Below, piece by piece: positions 31,094-39,553 of a stretch of 64,000 bases of DNA. The stretch comes from JBQTIQ01 sp052387955 (GTDB lineage: Bacteria > Actinomycetota > Acidimicrobiia > Acidimicrobiales > JACDCH01). The position numbers and the translations under genes were made by a program. The stretch's first letter is position 1; every line of letters begins with the position of its first letter. The notes beneath the pieces were generated by a model, which saw nothing but the letters and a program-made list of their open reading frames with translations, did not search any database and had not been told where the DNA came from. The stretch spans positions 15,339-79,338 of the forward strand of contig JBQTIQ010000064.1 in NCBI GenBank assembly GCA_052387955.1. Direction: 5' to 3'.

Positions 31094-32533
31094 GTGAAGA
31101 CCATCACCCATGTGATCGACGGGGAGAAGGTCGAATCGCTCGACGGTGCCCGCTTCGAGACCGTCAACCCCTATACCCGGGAGCCGTGGGCCGAAGTCGC
31201 CCTCGGCTCACCGGCCGATGCCCAGCGCGCCGTCGAATCCGCCCGCAAGGCGTTCGACCATGGGCCATGGCCCACGATGGGCTTCGCCCAGCGCGGTGCG
31301 ATCCTCCACAAGCTGGCCGACCTGATCGAGCGTGACGGCGACCAGCTCGGCGCCGCCGACACGGCCGACATGGGTAAGGCCGTGTCCGAGATCCAACACC
31401 GCGACATCCCCCGCTCGGCTGCCAACTTCCGGTTCTTCGCCGACCACGCCCGTCTCTCGGCCGCCGAGGTGCTGCCGATGGACACCGGCCACCATACGTA
31501 CTCGCGCTTCGAGGCCGCCGGTGTCGTCGCCGCCATCGCCCCGTGGAACTTCCCGCTCATGCTCGAGACCTGGAAGGTGGCCCCGGCCCTGGCATGGGGC
31601 AACACCGTCGTGCTCAAGCCGGCCGAGAGCACCCCGGCGTCGGCCACGATGTTGGCCGAGCTCGCCCTCGAGGCGGGTATGCCTCCCGGTGTCCTCAACG
31701 TCGTGCAGGGCTTCGGCCCCGACGCCCCGGGCCAGGCCCTCACCGAGTCGCCCCTCGTCGACCGCATCACCTTCACCGGCGAATCGACCACCGGGCGCAC
31801 CATCGCCCGGGCGGCGTCGGCCAACCTGACCCCGGTCAGCCTCGAGCTCGGCGGCAAGGGGGCGAACGTGGTGTTCGCCGATGCCGAGATGGACAACGCC
31901 ATCTCGTGGGCGATCAAGGCCATCTACACCAACTCTGGCCAGGTCTGCCTGGCCGGCAGCCGCCTGTTCGTCCAGCGACCGGTGTACGACGAGTTCGTCG
32001 CCCGGTTCGTTGAGGCGGCCGAGGCCCTGGTGATCGGCGACCCGATGGCCCCCGACACCATGATCGGACCGCTGGCCAACCACGAGCACTTCGAAAAGGT
32101 GACCCGGTTCCTCGACACCATCCCCGAGGACGGCGGGAAGGTGCTCACCGGGGGCCGCGACGAGGGCTGGTTCGTGCGCCCGACGGTTGTGGTCGATGCC
32201 CCTATGACCGCACGGGTGTACTGCCAGGAGGTGTTCGGGCCGGTGGTGACCATCCACCCCTTCGACACCGAGCAGGAAGCGGTGGCCATCGCCAACGACA
32301 CGCCCTACGGGCTCAACGCCATGCTGTTCACCGAGAACTTGAGCCGGGCCCACCGGGTGGCGGCCGCGTTGACAGCGGGGACGGTCTGGGTCAACTGCTT
32401 CTTCATCCGTGACCTGCGCGCCCCGTTCGGAGGCGTGGGCGACTCGGGTATGGGCCGTGAGGGTGGCTCCTTCAGCCGGGAGTTCTTCACCGAGCCCAAG
32501 GCGGTCGTCATGCAGATCGACAATCTGGCCTAA
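31094..32533 (+). CDS. dmpC: 2-hydroxymuconic semialdehyde dehydrogenase
   Basis: A 479-residue NAD-dependent aldehyde dehydrogenase that oxidises the ring-fission aldehyde to 2-hydroxymuconate, opening the oxidative branch. It has PWNFPLML, LKPAESTP, the catalytic Glu in SLELGGKGAN (about residue 251) and the catalytic Cys in NSGQVCLAGS (about 285). GGAGG ends at 31086: ATG 31088 lies one nt from it, too close, while GTG 31094 has a normal seven-nt spacing, so GTG 31094 is preferred. It is 147 bp after the decarboxylase, with its own leader. The substrate is inferred from context. Confidence 0.88.
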   Translation: MKTITHVIDGEKVESLDGARFETVNPYTREPWAEVALGSPADAQRAVESARKAFDHGPWPTMGFAQRGAILHKLADLIERDGDQLGAADTADMGKAVSEIQHRDIPRSAANFRFFADHARLSAAEVLPMDTGHHTYSRFEAAGVVAAIAPWNFPLMLETWKVAPALAWGNTVVLKPAESTPASATMLAELALEAGMPPGVLNVVQGFGPDAPGQALTESPLVDRITFTGESTTGRTIARAASANLTPVSLELGGKGANVVFADAEMDNAISWAIKAIYTNSGQVCLAGSRLFVQRPVYDEFVARFVEAAEALVIGDPMAPDTMIGPLANHEHFEKVTRFLDTIPEDGGKVLTGGRDEGWFVRPTVVVDAPMTARVYCQEVFGPVVTIHPFDTEQEAVAIANDTPYGLNAMLFTENLSRAHRVAAALTAGTVWVNCFFIRDLRAPFGGVGDSGMGREGGSFSREFFTEPKAVVMQIDNLA

Positions 32534-32745
32534 CCGTTCGGCCGCGGCGGTCGCGGCGCACACGACCAGCGGCTCTGGGCTGCTACAGCTGCACGTGATC
32601 AGCTCGTACCGAGGCGACCAGGGCGGTCGCAACCGGTATCGTTGCTGACGCGAGCGAAGGGCCTTGCTCGCGGGCTGCAGGTCGGATCGAGCGCGCTGAG
32701 TGCCTGCGTCGTGGCCGAGGTGGCCTATCGAGGCAACCGCGGCCC

Positions 32746-32771
32746 GGCAGGTGGCGACCCGCCACCCTGCC
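32746..32771 (+). terminator. Strong GC hairpin between dehydrogenase and PEP-utiliser genes
   Basis: GGCAGGTGGCG (32746-32756) pairs with CGCCACCCTGCC (32760-32771) around ACC, with one bulge. There is no T-run. It lies in the 274-bp gap after the dehydrogenase gene, 36 bp before the next ATG, so attenuation or a leader structure is also possible. I see no other feature in that gap. Confidence 0.4.
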
Positions 32772-32807
32772 AAGGCAAGCTCGTAACCTCAGGACCTCGG
32801 GGGACGC

Positions 32808-34400
32808 ATGTCAGGATCGGTGCTGCAAGGGGGAGAGTTGTTCCCCGGCTGGCGGCCGCCCGAAGGCGACATTGGCGGCGCCGGCACCGACGCCCCGGCG
32901 CCGTTCGGCGACGAGGACCGCGACCGGCTCTGGGTCCGAGACTTCCATTGGCCCCGGGGTTTCACGCCCTTGGGCATGACCACCTTCGCCACGACCTACG
33001 CCCGCACCACCCACGAGGCCGCCGTCCGCCAGAAGATCCCCTACACCGACGGGATCGCGGTCCGCTTCCTGGGGCCTTTCCCCTACATCTCCCCCCGTTC
33101 TCCAGAGGCGTCGGCCCGCGAAGCGCGCCAGCCCGGGTTCCGGGCCGCCGGCGAGAAGCGGCTACGGGGGTTCCAACGGCGCTGGCGGTCGCGGACCCGC
33201 CAGCTCGACGCCGAGTTCGCCCGGCTGATGGGCGCGGTGGCGTCGACCCCGACCGAGCTGGCACCACTCCTGCAGGCCGCCGTCCGCCACGAGCACCACG
33301 CCTGGCGCATCCACTTCGAGGAGATGTACGTCCTCCTCGTCGGCCATCTGGACTACCGGGACCAGATGAGCCGGCTCGGCGTCCCGGCAGAGGTGGCCGA
33401 CGCCTGCCTGGCCGGCTACCCGACCCGTATGGCGGCCGGCGACCTGGCCGTCTTCGACCTGGCCCGCAGCCGCGCCACCATGGCCGCCGCGGGTGACGAT
33501 CTCGACGCCCGTCTGGCCGAGATCGTCGCCGTGCACGGCGACCGGGCCGAGGGCATCGCCGACGTCGGGTGCCCGTCATGGCGGGAGCGGTCGCAGATCC
33601 TGCTCGAGCGGGTCCGCCTGGTCGGCGCCGGCGGCGTACCGCCCACCACCGAAGTGCTGGCCCAGCGCCGGTGGGCGGCACGCGACACCGCCCGGAGCCT
33701 GTCGTCGCGACCGGCCGAGATCGAGGCCCTTTTGGCCGAGGCCGAGAAGGCCAACTGGATCTGGTGGAACGAGGAGCACAACGCGGTCATCGACCTGCGG
33801 GCCACGTTGCCGCTACGCAAACACGCCCTCGAGGCGGGCCGGATGCTCTTCGACGATCCCGGCGATGCCCTGCTGTGCGCTATCGAGGAGCTGATGGGCG
33901 CCCTCGACGGCCAGGGCGCGCCGCCGGCCTGCCTGCGCGACAAGCGCCGCGACTGGCTGGAACTCTGGCGGGGGTGGAGCACCGAGTTGCCGGCGACGCT
34001 CGGCAACGGCACCCTGCTTCGCTCGGACCCGATCCTGGCCGAGATCTTCGGCCTGCCCCACGGCGCCGGGCCGGTCGACCACCAGGTCGTGGTCGGGCTG
34101 GCGGCGTCCCCGGGCCGGGTCGAGGGCACGGCCCGAGTTGTGCTGGCGGCCGACGACCTGGTGTCGCTTCGGCCGGGCGACGTCCTCGTCTGCCCGGGAA
34201 CGTCGCCCAACTGGGCCAGCGCCTTCGCGGTGGCGTCGGCGGTGGTGTGCGACGGGGGCGGGCTCACCACCCACGCCGCCATCAGCGCCCGCGACTACGG
34301 GATCCCGTGCGTGGTGGGTACCCAGTCGGCGACCCGGCGGCTGCGGACCGGAGACCGGGTGACGGTCGACGGCAGCGCCGGCACCGTCAGCCTGCTCTGA
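32808..34400 (+). CDS. Protein with C-terminal PEP-utilising swivelling (phosphohistidine) domain
   Basis: A 530-residue soluble protein. The C-terminal part (about 430-530) matches the mobile domain of PEP synthase, PPDK and rifampin phosphotransferase: GLAASPGRVEGTARVV, LRPGDVLVCPGTSPNW, and GGGLTTHAAISARDYG with the candidate phospho-His489. The N-terminal 430 residues have no visible ATP-grasp or PEP-barrel domain; they include WVRDFHWPRGFTPLGM and Trp/Arg-rich helices. In phenylphosphate synthase-type systems such a domain relays phosphate to phenols, so a role in activating an aromatic substrate is conceivable but unproven. It lies inside the aromatic region, alone in its unit. Confidence 0.7.
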   Translation: MSGSVLQGGELFPGWRPPEGDIGGAGTDAPAPFGDEDRDRLWVRDFHWPRGFTPLGMTTFATTYARTTHEAAVRQKIPYTDGIAVRFLGPFPYISPRSPEASAREARQPGFRAAGEKRLRGFQRRWRSRTRQLDAEFARLMGAVASTPTELAPLLQAAVRHEHHAWRIHFEEMYVLLVGHLDYRDQMSRLGVPAEVADACLAGYPTRMAAGDLAVFDLARSRATMAAAGDDLDARLAEIVAVHGDRAEGIADVGCPSWRERSQILLERVRLVGAGGVPPTTEVLAQRRWAARDTARSLSSRPAEIEALLAEAEKANWIWWNEEHNAVIDLRATLPLRKHALEAGRMLFDDPGDALLCAIEELMGALDGQGAPPACLRDKRRDWLELWRGWSTELPATLGNGTLLRSDPILAEIFGLPHGAGPVDHQVVVGLAASPGRVEGTARVVLAADDLVSLRPGDVLVCPGTSPNWASAFAVASAVVCDGGGLTTHAAISARDYGIPCVVGTQSATRRLRTGDRVTVDGSAGTVSLL

Positions 34401-34438
34401 TCTGAGCGGACCGGACATGGGGCGGGCCAAACATCGGC

Positions 34439-34455
34439 GTTCCCGAGCCCGGAAC
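34439..34455. promoter_or_regulatory. Candidate operator GTTCC-N7-GGAAC, site 1
   Basis: The 17-bp palindrome GTTCCCGAGCCCGGAAC extends to CGTTCC...GGAACG. It lies 107 bp upstream of the DJ-1/PfpI gene. The same arms and spacing occur at 42447 and, with one mismatch, at 37976, all in front of catabolic genes of this region. Confidence 0.5.
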
Positions 34456-34561
34456 GTTGTCGATCCGTACCCGTCGGGCTGACCATAAGCTTCCCGCTGG
34501 GGCCAGGAAGCCGTAGCCCCTCTCGTGTCAGGCAGTAACCGCCAACAGAGGAGACTCCAAC

Positions 34562-35278
34562 GTGCCTTCAGTACTGATCGTCCTGTCCGGTGTCGACTTC
34601 TGGATGCTGAAGAACGAAGAGAAGTCCCAGGCCGGGTACTGGTCCGAAGAGTTCGTCGCTCCCCATCGCATTTTCAAGGAAGCCGGCTTCGACATCACGA
34701 TCGCCACCCCTGGCGGGGTGTCCCCGACCGCCGACGTCAAGAGCTTCATGCCGGAGTACACCGGCTACACCCCCGAGCAGGGCCAGGAGCTACGCAACTA
34801 CGTCGAGTCGTTGGCCGACCTGCTCCGGTCGCCGGCCAAGCTCGAAGACGTCGACGCCGCCGACTACGACGCCGTCTTCATCCCCGGTGGCCACAGCCCC
34901 ATGGAGGACCTGCACCAGTCCGAGACCCTCGGCAAGCTCCTGGTCGGCTTCGACAGCCAGGACAAGGTCGTCTCGGCGGTCTGTCACGGGCCGGCCGGGC
35001 TCGTGTCCGCCGTGCGCGACGATGGCACGTGGGCCTTCGAAGGCCGCAAGCTCACCGGTTTCAGCAACGAGGAAGAGGCGTACATCGGCTTCGCCGACCG
35101 GGCGCCGTGGCTGCTCGAGTCGCGCTTGCGTGAGCTCGGCGGCGACTTCGAAGCAACCTCCGACGCGTGGGTCGGCGCCAAGGTCGTCATCGACGGCAAC
35201 CTCATTACCGGCTCCAATCCCCCCTCGAGCGAGGGTGTCGCCAAGGCCGTGGTCGACGCCGTGGGCGCCAAGAGCTGA
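34562..35278 (+). CDS. DJ-1/PfpI family protein (type 1 glutamine amidotransferase-like)
   Basis: A 238-residue cytosolic protein. Nucleophile elbow: VSAVCHGPAGLVSA (Cys, His). Hsp31/YajL-like features: GYWSEEFVAPHRIFKEAGFD (conserved Glu) and DYDAVFIPGGHSPMEDL. Family members act as chaperones, glyoxalases or deglycases; here it could detoxify reactive aldehydes or dicarbonyls from ring cleavage (inference). GAGGAG about nine nt upstream supports GTG 34562. It is followed by a strong hairpin at 35333. Confidence 0.85.
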   Translation: MPSVLIVLSGVDFWMLKNEEKSQAGYWSEEFVAPHRIFKEAGFDITIATPGGVSPTADVKSFMPEYTGYTPEQGQELRNYVESLADLLRSPAKLEDVDAADYDAVFIPGGHSPMEDLHQSETLGKLLVGFDSQDKVVSAVCHGPAGLVSAVRDDGTWAFEGRKLTGFSNEEEAYIGFADRAPWLLESRLRELGGDFEATSDAWVGAKVVIDGNLITGSNPPSSEGVAKAVVDAVGAKS

Positions 35279-35332
35279 CCATCCGACCGGCCGTGCCCGG
35301 TCCCGTTCGGGGCTGGGCCCGCCGCCGTCGAG

Positions 35333-35364
35333 CCAGTGCCCGGGTGCCACCGCCCGGGCACTGG
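35333..35364 (+). terminator. Perfect 12-bp hairpin after the DJ-1/PfpI gene
   Basis: CCAGTGCCCGGG at 35333-35344 is the exact complement of CCCGGGCACTGG at 35353-35364, with an 8-nt loop. It lies 54 bp past the stop codon. There is no U-tract, but GC-rich stems of this type commonly terminate transcription in actinobacteria. Confidence 0.5.
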
Positions 35365-35432
35365 CGCGTCCGGCTACAGGCGACGCCCGCGACCCAGAGG
35401 GAGCCCGACAGTATGGGGGAGGTGACGACCCG

Positions 35433-36200
35433 ATGAGCCTCGTCGTCGTCGAACGCCGCCCGCACACGTTGTTGATCGGGCTGGACCGGCCCGAGAAACG
35501 AAACGCCCTCGACCGGGTGCTCGTCGACGAGATCGACACCGTGCTCCGTGACGCGGCACGGGCCGAGCCGGCGGTCGTGGTCGTCTACTCCCGTATGCCG
35601 GGGATGTTCGTCGCTGGAGCCGACCTGCACGAGATGTTCGAGCGGACGTCCGAGGAAGGTTTGCAGGCGATCAACATCGGTCTCTTCGATCGTCTCGAAG
35701 CCCACCGATGGCCGACCATCGCGGTGGTGGACGGCCCCGCCCTCGGGGGCGGCTGCGAGTTCGCCATGGCCTTCGACTTGCGGGTCGCGTCGGTGCGGGC
35801 CCGGTTCGCCCAGCCCGAGCTCAGCCTCGGGCTCATCGCCGGCGCCGGCGGCAACTGGCGGCTACCACAGCTGGTCGGCTTGTCGTGGGCGCGGCGGATG
35901 CTCTACATGGGCGAGTCGCTGGACGCCCAAACAGCGCTGGAGGCCGGCCTGGTCGACCGGGTCGCCCGTGAGCCCGAGGAGGCCCTCGACGTCGCCCTGG
36001 CCGTCGCCGACCAGATCGCCACCCGCTCGTGGCGGGCGGTCGAGCTCACCAAGCTCGCCCTGCGCCAGCACCGGCCGGCGACGACCAGCTTCGACATCGT
36101 CGCCCAGGGCATGATGCTCGACAGCGCCGACAAGCACGAGCGCATCACCGACTTCTTCGACCGCCAGGCCGCCCGCAAAGCTCGACCGCCGTCGGGATGA
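35433..36200 (+). CDS. Enoyl-CoA hydratase/isomerase family protein
   Basis: A 255-residue crotonase-fold protein. Oxyanion-hole loops: GMFVAGADLHEMFE and DGPALGGGCEFAMAFD; then AQPELSLGLIAGAGGNWRLPQLVG, where the usual catalytic Glu positions are partly kept (PELSLGL). It would hydrate or isomerise a CoA thioester, perhaps from an aromatic or fatty acid; substrate unknown. GGGGGAGGTGA at about 35415-35424 precedes ATG 35433 by eight nt and fixes the start. A palindrome overlaps its stop. Confidence 0.85.
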   Translation: MSLVVVERRPHTLLIGLDRPEKRNALDRVLVDEIDTVLRDAARAEPAVVVVYSRMPGMFVAGADLHEMFERTSEEGLQAINIGLFDRLEAHRWPTIAVVDGPALGGGCEFAMAFDLRVASVRARFAQPELSLGLIAGAGGNWRLPQLVGLSWARRMLYMGESLDAQTALEAGLVDRVAREPEEALDVALAVADQIATRSWRAVELTKLALRQHRPATTSFDIVAQGMMLDSADKHERITDFFDRQAARKARPPSG

Positions 36201-36214
36201 GAGATATCTCATCC
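36195..36214 (+). terminator. Hairpin overlapping the enoyl-CoA hydratase stop codon
   Basis: GGATGAG (36195-36201) pairs with CTCATCC (36208-36214) around a 6-nt AGATAT loop, and includes the TGA stop. The inner GAGATATCTC is itself a palindrome. Weak evidence for a terminator. Confidence 0.35.
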
Positions 36215-36606
36215 GGCGCTCAGCACCATCTCATGTGCAGGATGGCAGACGAATCGTTTGGTGGCCACCGCCGGCGGCACCCTCCCAGAGGGAGCCCTGG
36301 TGCTTGACGACGGCCGGCACGACGTGGCCGTATGGCGCCTCCCGCACGATCCCCGCCCGGCAGCTTCGACAGCCCGAGCTGAGCCCCGGGGGACAGCCCC
36401 AGGCTGGCGGTTGCCGCCTCGCCGAGCGAGGTCACTGGTGCACCATCGCTTGCGATCCCAGGGTGACCGGTCGACGGCGCGAGCGCCAGCGAGCCGGGCG
36501 ACGATGGGCCCGGAGGCGCAGCCTCCGAGCATGAACGGTCACGGGCTCCGGGGCTGCTGCTCCAGCGCCCGTGGCGACGCTGTCGGTGCCGCCCGGTCCG
36601 GGCCGA
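36201..36606. other. Gene-free gap between convergent genes
   Basis: A 406-bp gap between the enoyl-CoA hydratase and fumarylacetoacetase ends. Its middle holds repeat family B (36430-36540). On the minus strand, beyond the repeat, a short frame from about 36435 to 36220 starts VTSLGEAATASLGLSPGAQL and then loses protein-like character; a frameshifted continuation reads PYGHVVPAVVKHQGS. This may be a decayed gene start, but I cannot identify it. Confidence 0.35.
36430..36540 (-). repeat. Dispersed repeat family B, copy 1
   Basis: The reverse complement is a near match to 46890-47003: GACCGT, GCTCGG-GGCTGCGCC, CCATCGTCGCC, GGCTCGCTGGCGCTCGCG, CGTCGACCGGTCAC, then GATGGTGCACCAGTGACC. About 111 bp, inverted relative to the 46.9-kb copy. 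Confidence 0.85.
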
Positions 36607-37929
36607 TCAGCCGGCTGGTGCCGTTGGGACGACCGTTCCCCGGACTTCGCCCAGCCCCAGGCGGACGCCGCCGCCGATGGCGGCCGAGCCTCGCAGGATC
36701 ACCTCGTCACCGTCCTCGAGGAACGTCCTGGTCGCTCCCGATGCCAGGACGATGGGCTCGGACCCGTTCCAGCTCAGCTCGAGCAGGGACCCCCGCTGGT
36801 CTCGCCTCGAGCCCGAGACCGTGCCCGAAGCCACCAGGTCGCCGACCCGGAGGTGGGCGCCGTTGGAAGTGAGGTGGGCCACCTGCTGGTCGAGCGTCCA
36901 GTACATGGAGGCGAAGTCGGTGGCGCTCAGGCGCTCCTCGGCATCCTGACCGTGCGGCCGCAGCCACATCTCGAGCTGCAGGTCAAGGGCCAAGGACGAC
37001 TCACGACGGAGGTGGGGGAGGGGAGGCGGGTCCTGGTCGGGACCGGGCACCCGAGCCGGCGCCAGAGCGTCGAGGGGGACCACCCATCCCGAGATCGACG
37101 TGGCAAACGACTTGCCCAGGAAGGGCCCCAGGGGCTGGTACTCCCACGCCTGGATGTCCCGGGCACTCCAGTCGTTGACCAGCACGCAGCCGAAGACATG
37201 CTCGGCGACGGCCCCGGCCGGGACCGACCGGCCCCGCTCGCTCGGCTGGCCCACGATGAATCCGACCTCGAGCTCGACGTCGAGGTGGGTGCTCGGCCCT
37301 GTAACCACAGCGCCGTCGGGACCTCGCCGTTGCCCGAAGGGCCGTACCAACGGGGTGCCGGTGACGACCACCGTCCCGGCCCGGCCGTGGTAGGCCAACG
37401 GCACGTGCCGCCAGTTCGCCGGCAACGGGTCGCCGTCGGGCCGCAGCATGCGCCCGACGTTGGTGGCGTGATCGATCGAGGAGTAGAAGTCGACGTAGTC
37501 GGCAACCTCGACCGGCAGGTGCAGCTCGATGGTCGACCGTTCGACGAGGGCGTCCTGAGTGGCGGCGCGTACCTCGGCGGCGGCATCGCCCCCGGTGGCA
37601 AGCAGATCGCTGACCCGCGCCCGGACCGCGGTCCACGTCGAGCGGCCCCGGGCCAGGAGGCGGTTGAGGCTCGGAGCGCGGAACACCGCCAGCGCGTTGC
37701 GGCAGGCATCTTCCAGGAGGCCGGCTTCGGCCACCGCACCGAGGTCGAGGACGTGGTTGCCGATGGCGACCCCGATCCGTCGGTCGCGGCCAGCGGCAGA
37801 GAAGACGCCGTAGGGCAGGCTCTGCACCGGAAAGGAGCTGCCGGTGCTGGCGGGCACCCAGCTCGACCGGGCGGGATCAACGGTGGGGTCGGCAGTCAGG
37901 CCGTCGATGTCGGCAGCGGACAGGTTCAC
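36607..37929 (-). CDS. fahA: Fumarylacetoacetase
   Basis: A roughly 440-residue hydrolase that splits fumarylacetoacetate into fumarate and acetoacetate, the last step of homogentisate breakdown. The N-terminal domain has SFPVQSLPYGVFS. The metal and active site region includes DFYSSIDHATNVGRMLRP (catalytic His), LDVELEVGFIVG, VLVNDWSARDIQAWEYQPLGPFLGKSF, and GTVSGSRRDQRGSLLELSW. GTG 37929 has AGGAGG only two nt upstream; ATG 38028 would add 33 residues and nearly abut the divergent ferredoxin gene. The start is uncertain. It pairs functionally with hmgA at 19621. Confidence 0.9.
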   Translation of the reverse strand: MNLSAADIDGLTADPTVDPARSSWVPASTGSSFPVQSLPYGVFSAAGRDRRIGVAIGNHVLDLGAVAEAGLLEDACRNALAVFRAPSLNRLLARGRSTWTAVRARVSDLLATGGDAAAEVRAATQDALVERSTIELHLPVEVADYVDFYSSIDHATNVGRMLRPDGDPLPANWRHVPLAYHGRAGTVVVTGTPLVRPFGQRRGPDGAVVTGPSTHLDVELEVGFIVGQPSERGRSVPAGAVAEHVFGCVLVNDWSARDIQAWEYQPLGPFLGKSFATSISGWVVPLDALAPARVPGPDQDPPPLPHLRRESSLALDLQLEMWLRPHGQDAEERLSATDFASMYWTLDQQVAHLTSNGAHLRVGDLVASGTVSGSRRDQRGSLLELSWNGSEPIVLASGATRTFLEDGDEVILRGSAAIGGGVRLGLGEVRGTVVPTAPAG

Positions 37930-37975
37930 GTCCTCCTGGTATCTGCCGGTGACCGGGCCGACGCAGGCGGAGGCT

Positions 37976-37992
37976 GTACCGATGAGTGGAAC
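37976..37992. promoter_or_regulatory. Candidate operator GTACC-N7-GGAAC, site 3
   Basis: GTACCGATGAGTGGAAC differs by one base from the palindrome arms found at 34439 and 42447, with the same 7-nt spacing. It lies 78 bp upstream of the ferredoxin-dioxygenase pair and 47 bp upstream of the fumarylacetoacetase GTG, in the shared divergent region. Confidence 0.4.
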
Positions 37993-38069
37993 TTGCGCCT
38001 TCCTCGGACCGCACGGGCGACCCATCATGGTCCCGAGGCTCCGGCCCTACTCATCATGACAGCTACCTG

Positions 38070-38405
38070 ATGCCCACGATCACCTTCGTCGACCAGCGAT
38101 TGACCATGGAGTCCCGTCCTGGCGAAGCCATCCTTTCCGCCATCGTCCGCTCGGGCTACAGCCACCGCTACGGGTGTCGCCGCGGGGGGTGCGGTGTGTG
38201 CCGGGCGGTCGTCACCGTAGGACAGGTCACCTATCCGTCGGCAGTGGCCCCTACCGTGCTCACACCCGACGAACGCGAGGATGGCCACTGTCTCACCTGT
38301 CGGGCCGTCCCCGACGGCGACATCGAGCTGCGGCTTCCCGACGACGACGAGCTTCGCTGCGTGAACACCCTTCTCGCCCGCATCCTCACCAAGGAGAGAA
38401 CCTGA
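38070..38405 (+). CDS. Plant-type [2Fe-2S] ferredoxin (XylT/DmpQ-like)
   Basis: A 111-residue ferredoxin. Cluster cysteines are in YGCRRGGCGVCRAVV and GHCLTCRA, the C-x4-C-x2-C...C plant-type pattern. In tol/dmp pathways such a ferredoxin reduces inactivated Fe(III) catechol 2,3-dioxygenase back to Fe(II). Its stop TGA shares a base with the dioxygenase ATG (TGATG at 38403), so the pair is translationally coupled, which supports that role. It could also feed the monooxygenase encoded at 40.5-42.3 kb. Confidence 0.85.
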   Translation: MPTITFVDQRLTMESRPGEAILSAIVRSGYSHRYGCRRGGCGVCRAVVTVGQVTYPSAVAPTVLTPDEREDGHCLTCRAVPDGDIELRLPDDDELRCVNTLLARILTKERT

Positions 38406-39316
38406 TGGCCGTCATGCGTCTCGGTTACACCCATATCCGCGTCACCGATCTGGCAGAAGCGAAGAAGCACTACAGCCGCACGATTGGTATGAACGTGGTG
38501 GCGGAGAGCGCCAACCAGGTCCATCTCAAGTGCTGGGACGAGTACGACCACCACTCCCTCGTGATCGAGGAAGGCGGCGTCGGCCTCGTCAAGCTGGGCT
38601 ACAAGGTCGAGAAAGCCGACGATCTCGCCGCCTTCGAGTCGCGGGCGCAGCAGTTCGGCGCCATCGTCGAACGGATGGGCAGCGGCGACAACCTGGCCGT
38701 CGGCGACGGCGTTCGCATCGTGCTGCCTTCCGACCACGTGATCGAGCTGTACGCCGAGATGGAGTTCACCGGGACCGACACCGGCTGCCTCAACCCCGAC
38801 CCCTACCCCCGCGACACGTCGGGCATCGGCGTCCCCCGCATCGACCATGCCCTGATCACGGCCGAGGACGTCGAGACCGTCGAACGGTTCTTCCAAGAGG
38901 TGCTCGACTTCCAGGTCACCGAGCGGGTCATCACCGAACCGGTCGACCCGATGCTCATCGGCACGTGGCTCTCGTGCTCGAACACTCCCCACGACATCGC
39001 CTTCGTCAAGGGCCCGAACGGCAAGTTCCACCACTTCGCCTACCTGCTCGAGGACTGGAACGCCATCCTCAAGGCCGGCGACCTCTTCGCCATGGACGAC
39101 GTACCGGTCGACGTCGGCCCCACCCGCCACGGCATCACCCGGGGCACGACGATCTACTTCTTCGACCCGTCCGGCAACCGCAACGAGGTCTTCGCCGGTG
39201 GTTACACCGTCTTCAAGGACTTCCCCTGCATCACCTGGACCGCTGACCAGATCGGCAAGGGGATCTTCTACATCCAGCGCGAGCTGAACGAGCGCTTCAC
39301 CACCGTCGTCACCTGA
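38405..39316 (+). CDS. dmpB: Catechol 2,3-dioxygenase
   Basis: A 303-residue extradiol dioxygenase with two vicinal-oxygen-chelate domains. It opens catechol next to its hydroxyls to 2-hydroxymuconic semialdehyde. Fe(II) ligands are His148 in RIDHALI, His209 or His210 in GKFHHFAYLLEDW, and Glu261 in SGNRNEVFAGGY. Length and motifs match XylE/DmpB (about 307). ATG 38405 overlaps the ferredoxin stop. A GTTCC/GGAAC stem follows the stop codon. This is the entry enzyme for the 25-32 kb pathway genes. Confidence 0.94.
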   Translation: MAVMRLGYTHIRVTDLAEAKKHYSRTIGMNVVAESANQVHLKCWDEYDHHSLVIEEGGVGLVKLGYKVEKADDLAAFESRAQQFGAIVERMGSGDNLAVGDGVRIVLPSDHVIELYAEMEFTGTDTGCLNPDPYPRDTSGIGVPRIDHALITAEDVETVERFFQEVLDFQVTERVITEPVDPMLIGTWLSCSNTPHDIAFVKGPNGKFHHFAYLLEDWNAILKAGDLFAMDDVPVDVGPTRHGITRGTTIYFFDPSGNRNEVFAGGYTVFKDFPCITWTADQIGKGIFYIQRELNERFTTVVT

Positions 39317-39330
39317 GCACCGTCGAAGGC

Positions 39331-39354
39331 CCGTTCCCGCTGAGGTAGGAACGG
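39331..39354 (+). terminator. Inverted repeat after the dioxygenase
   Basis: CCGTTCC (39331-39337) and GGAACGG (39348-39354) flank a 10-nt spacer, 15 bp after the dioxygenase stop. It may be a terminator. The arms contain the GTTCC/GGAAC half-sites of the candidate operator, but spaced differently (N10). Confidence 0.4.
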
Positions 39355-39472
39355 CCGAGGGGCCGACGTCGCCCGCAGTCGGCTTCGCATTGGCCGTGGA
39401 CGCCGAGCGCGGGCATCCTTCATCGGTGCCCGCGCTCGACGTACCTGACGTGCGAGGGCCGCGAGCTCTCCA

Positions 39473-39530
39473 GGCCGTCGGCGCGAGCGCGAGCTCGCCC
39501 GGCGGCGACGGGTGTGGGGCGCAGCCCCAC
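39473..39530 (-). repeat. Dispersed repeat family B, copy 2 (short, diverged)
   Basis: The reverse complement reads GTGGGGCTGCGCCCCAC, then CCCGTCGCCGCCGGGC, GAGCTCGCGCTCGCGCCG. It matches the central part of the 46890 and 36430 copies but lacks the distal 50 bp. It lies directly upstream of the IclR-type gene and contains an in-frame ATG that is probably not used. Confidence 0.6.
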
Positions 39531-39553
39531 GGGAAGACCGACCGGTGCTGGCG

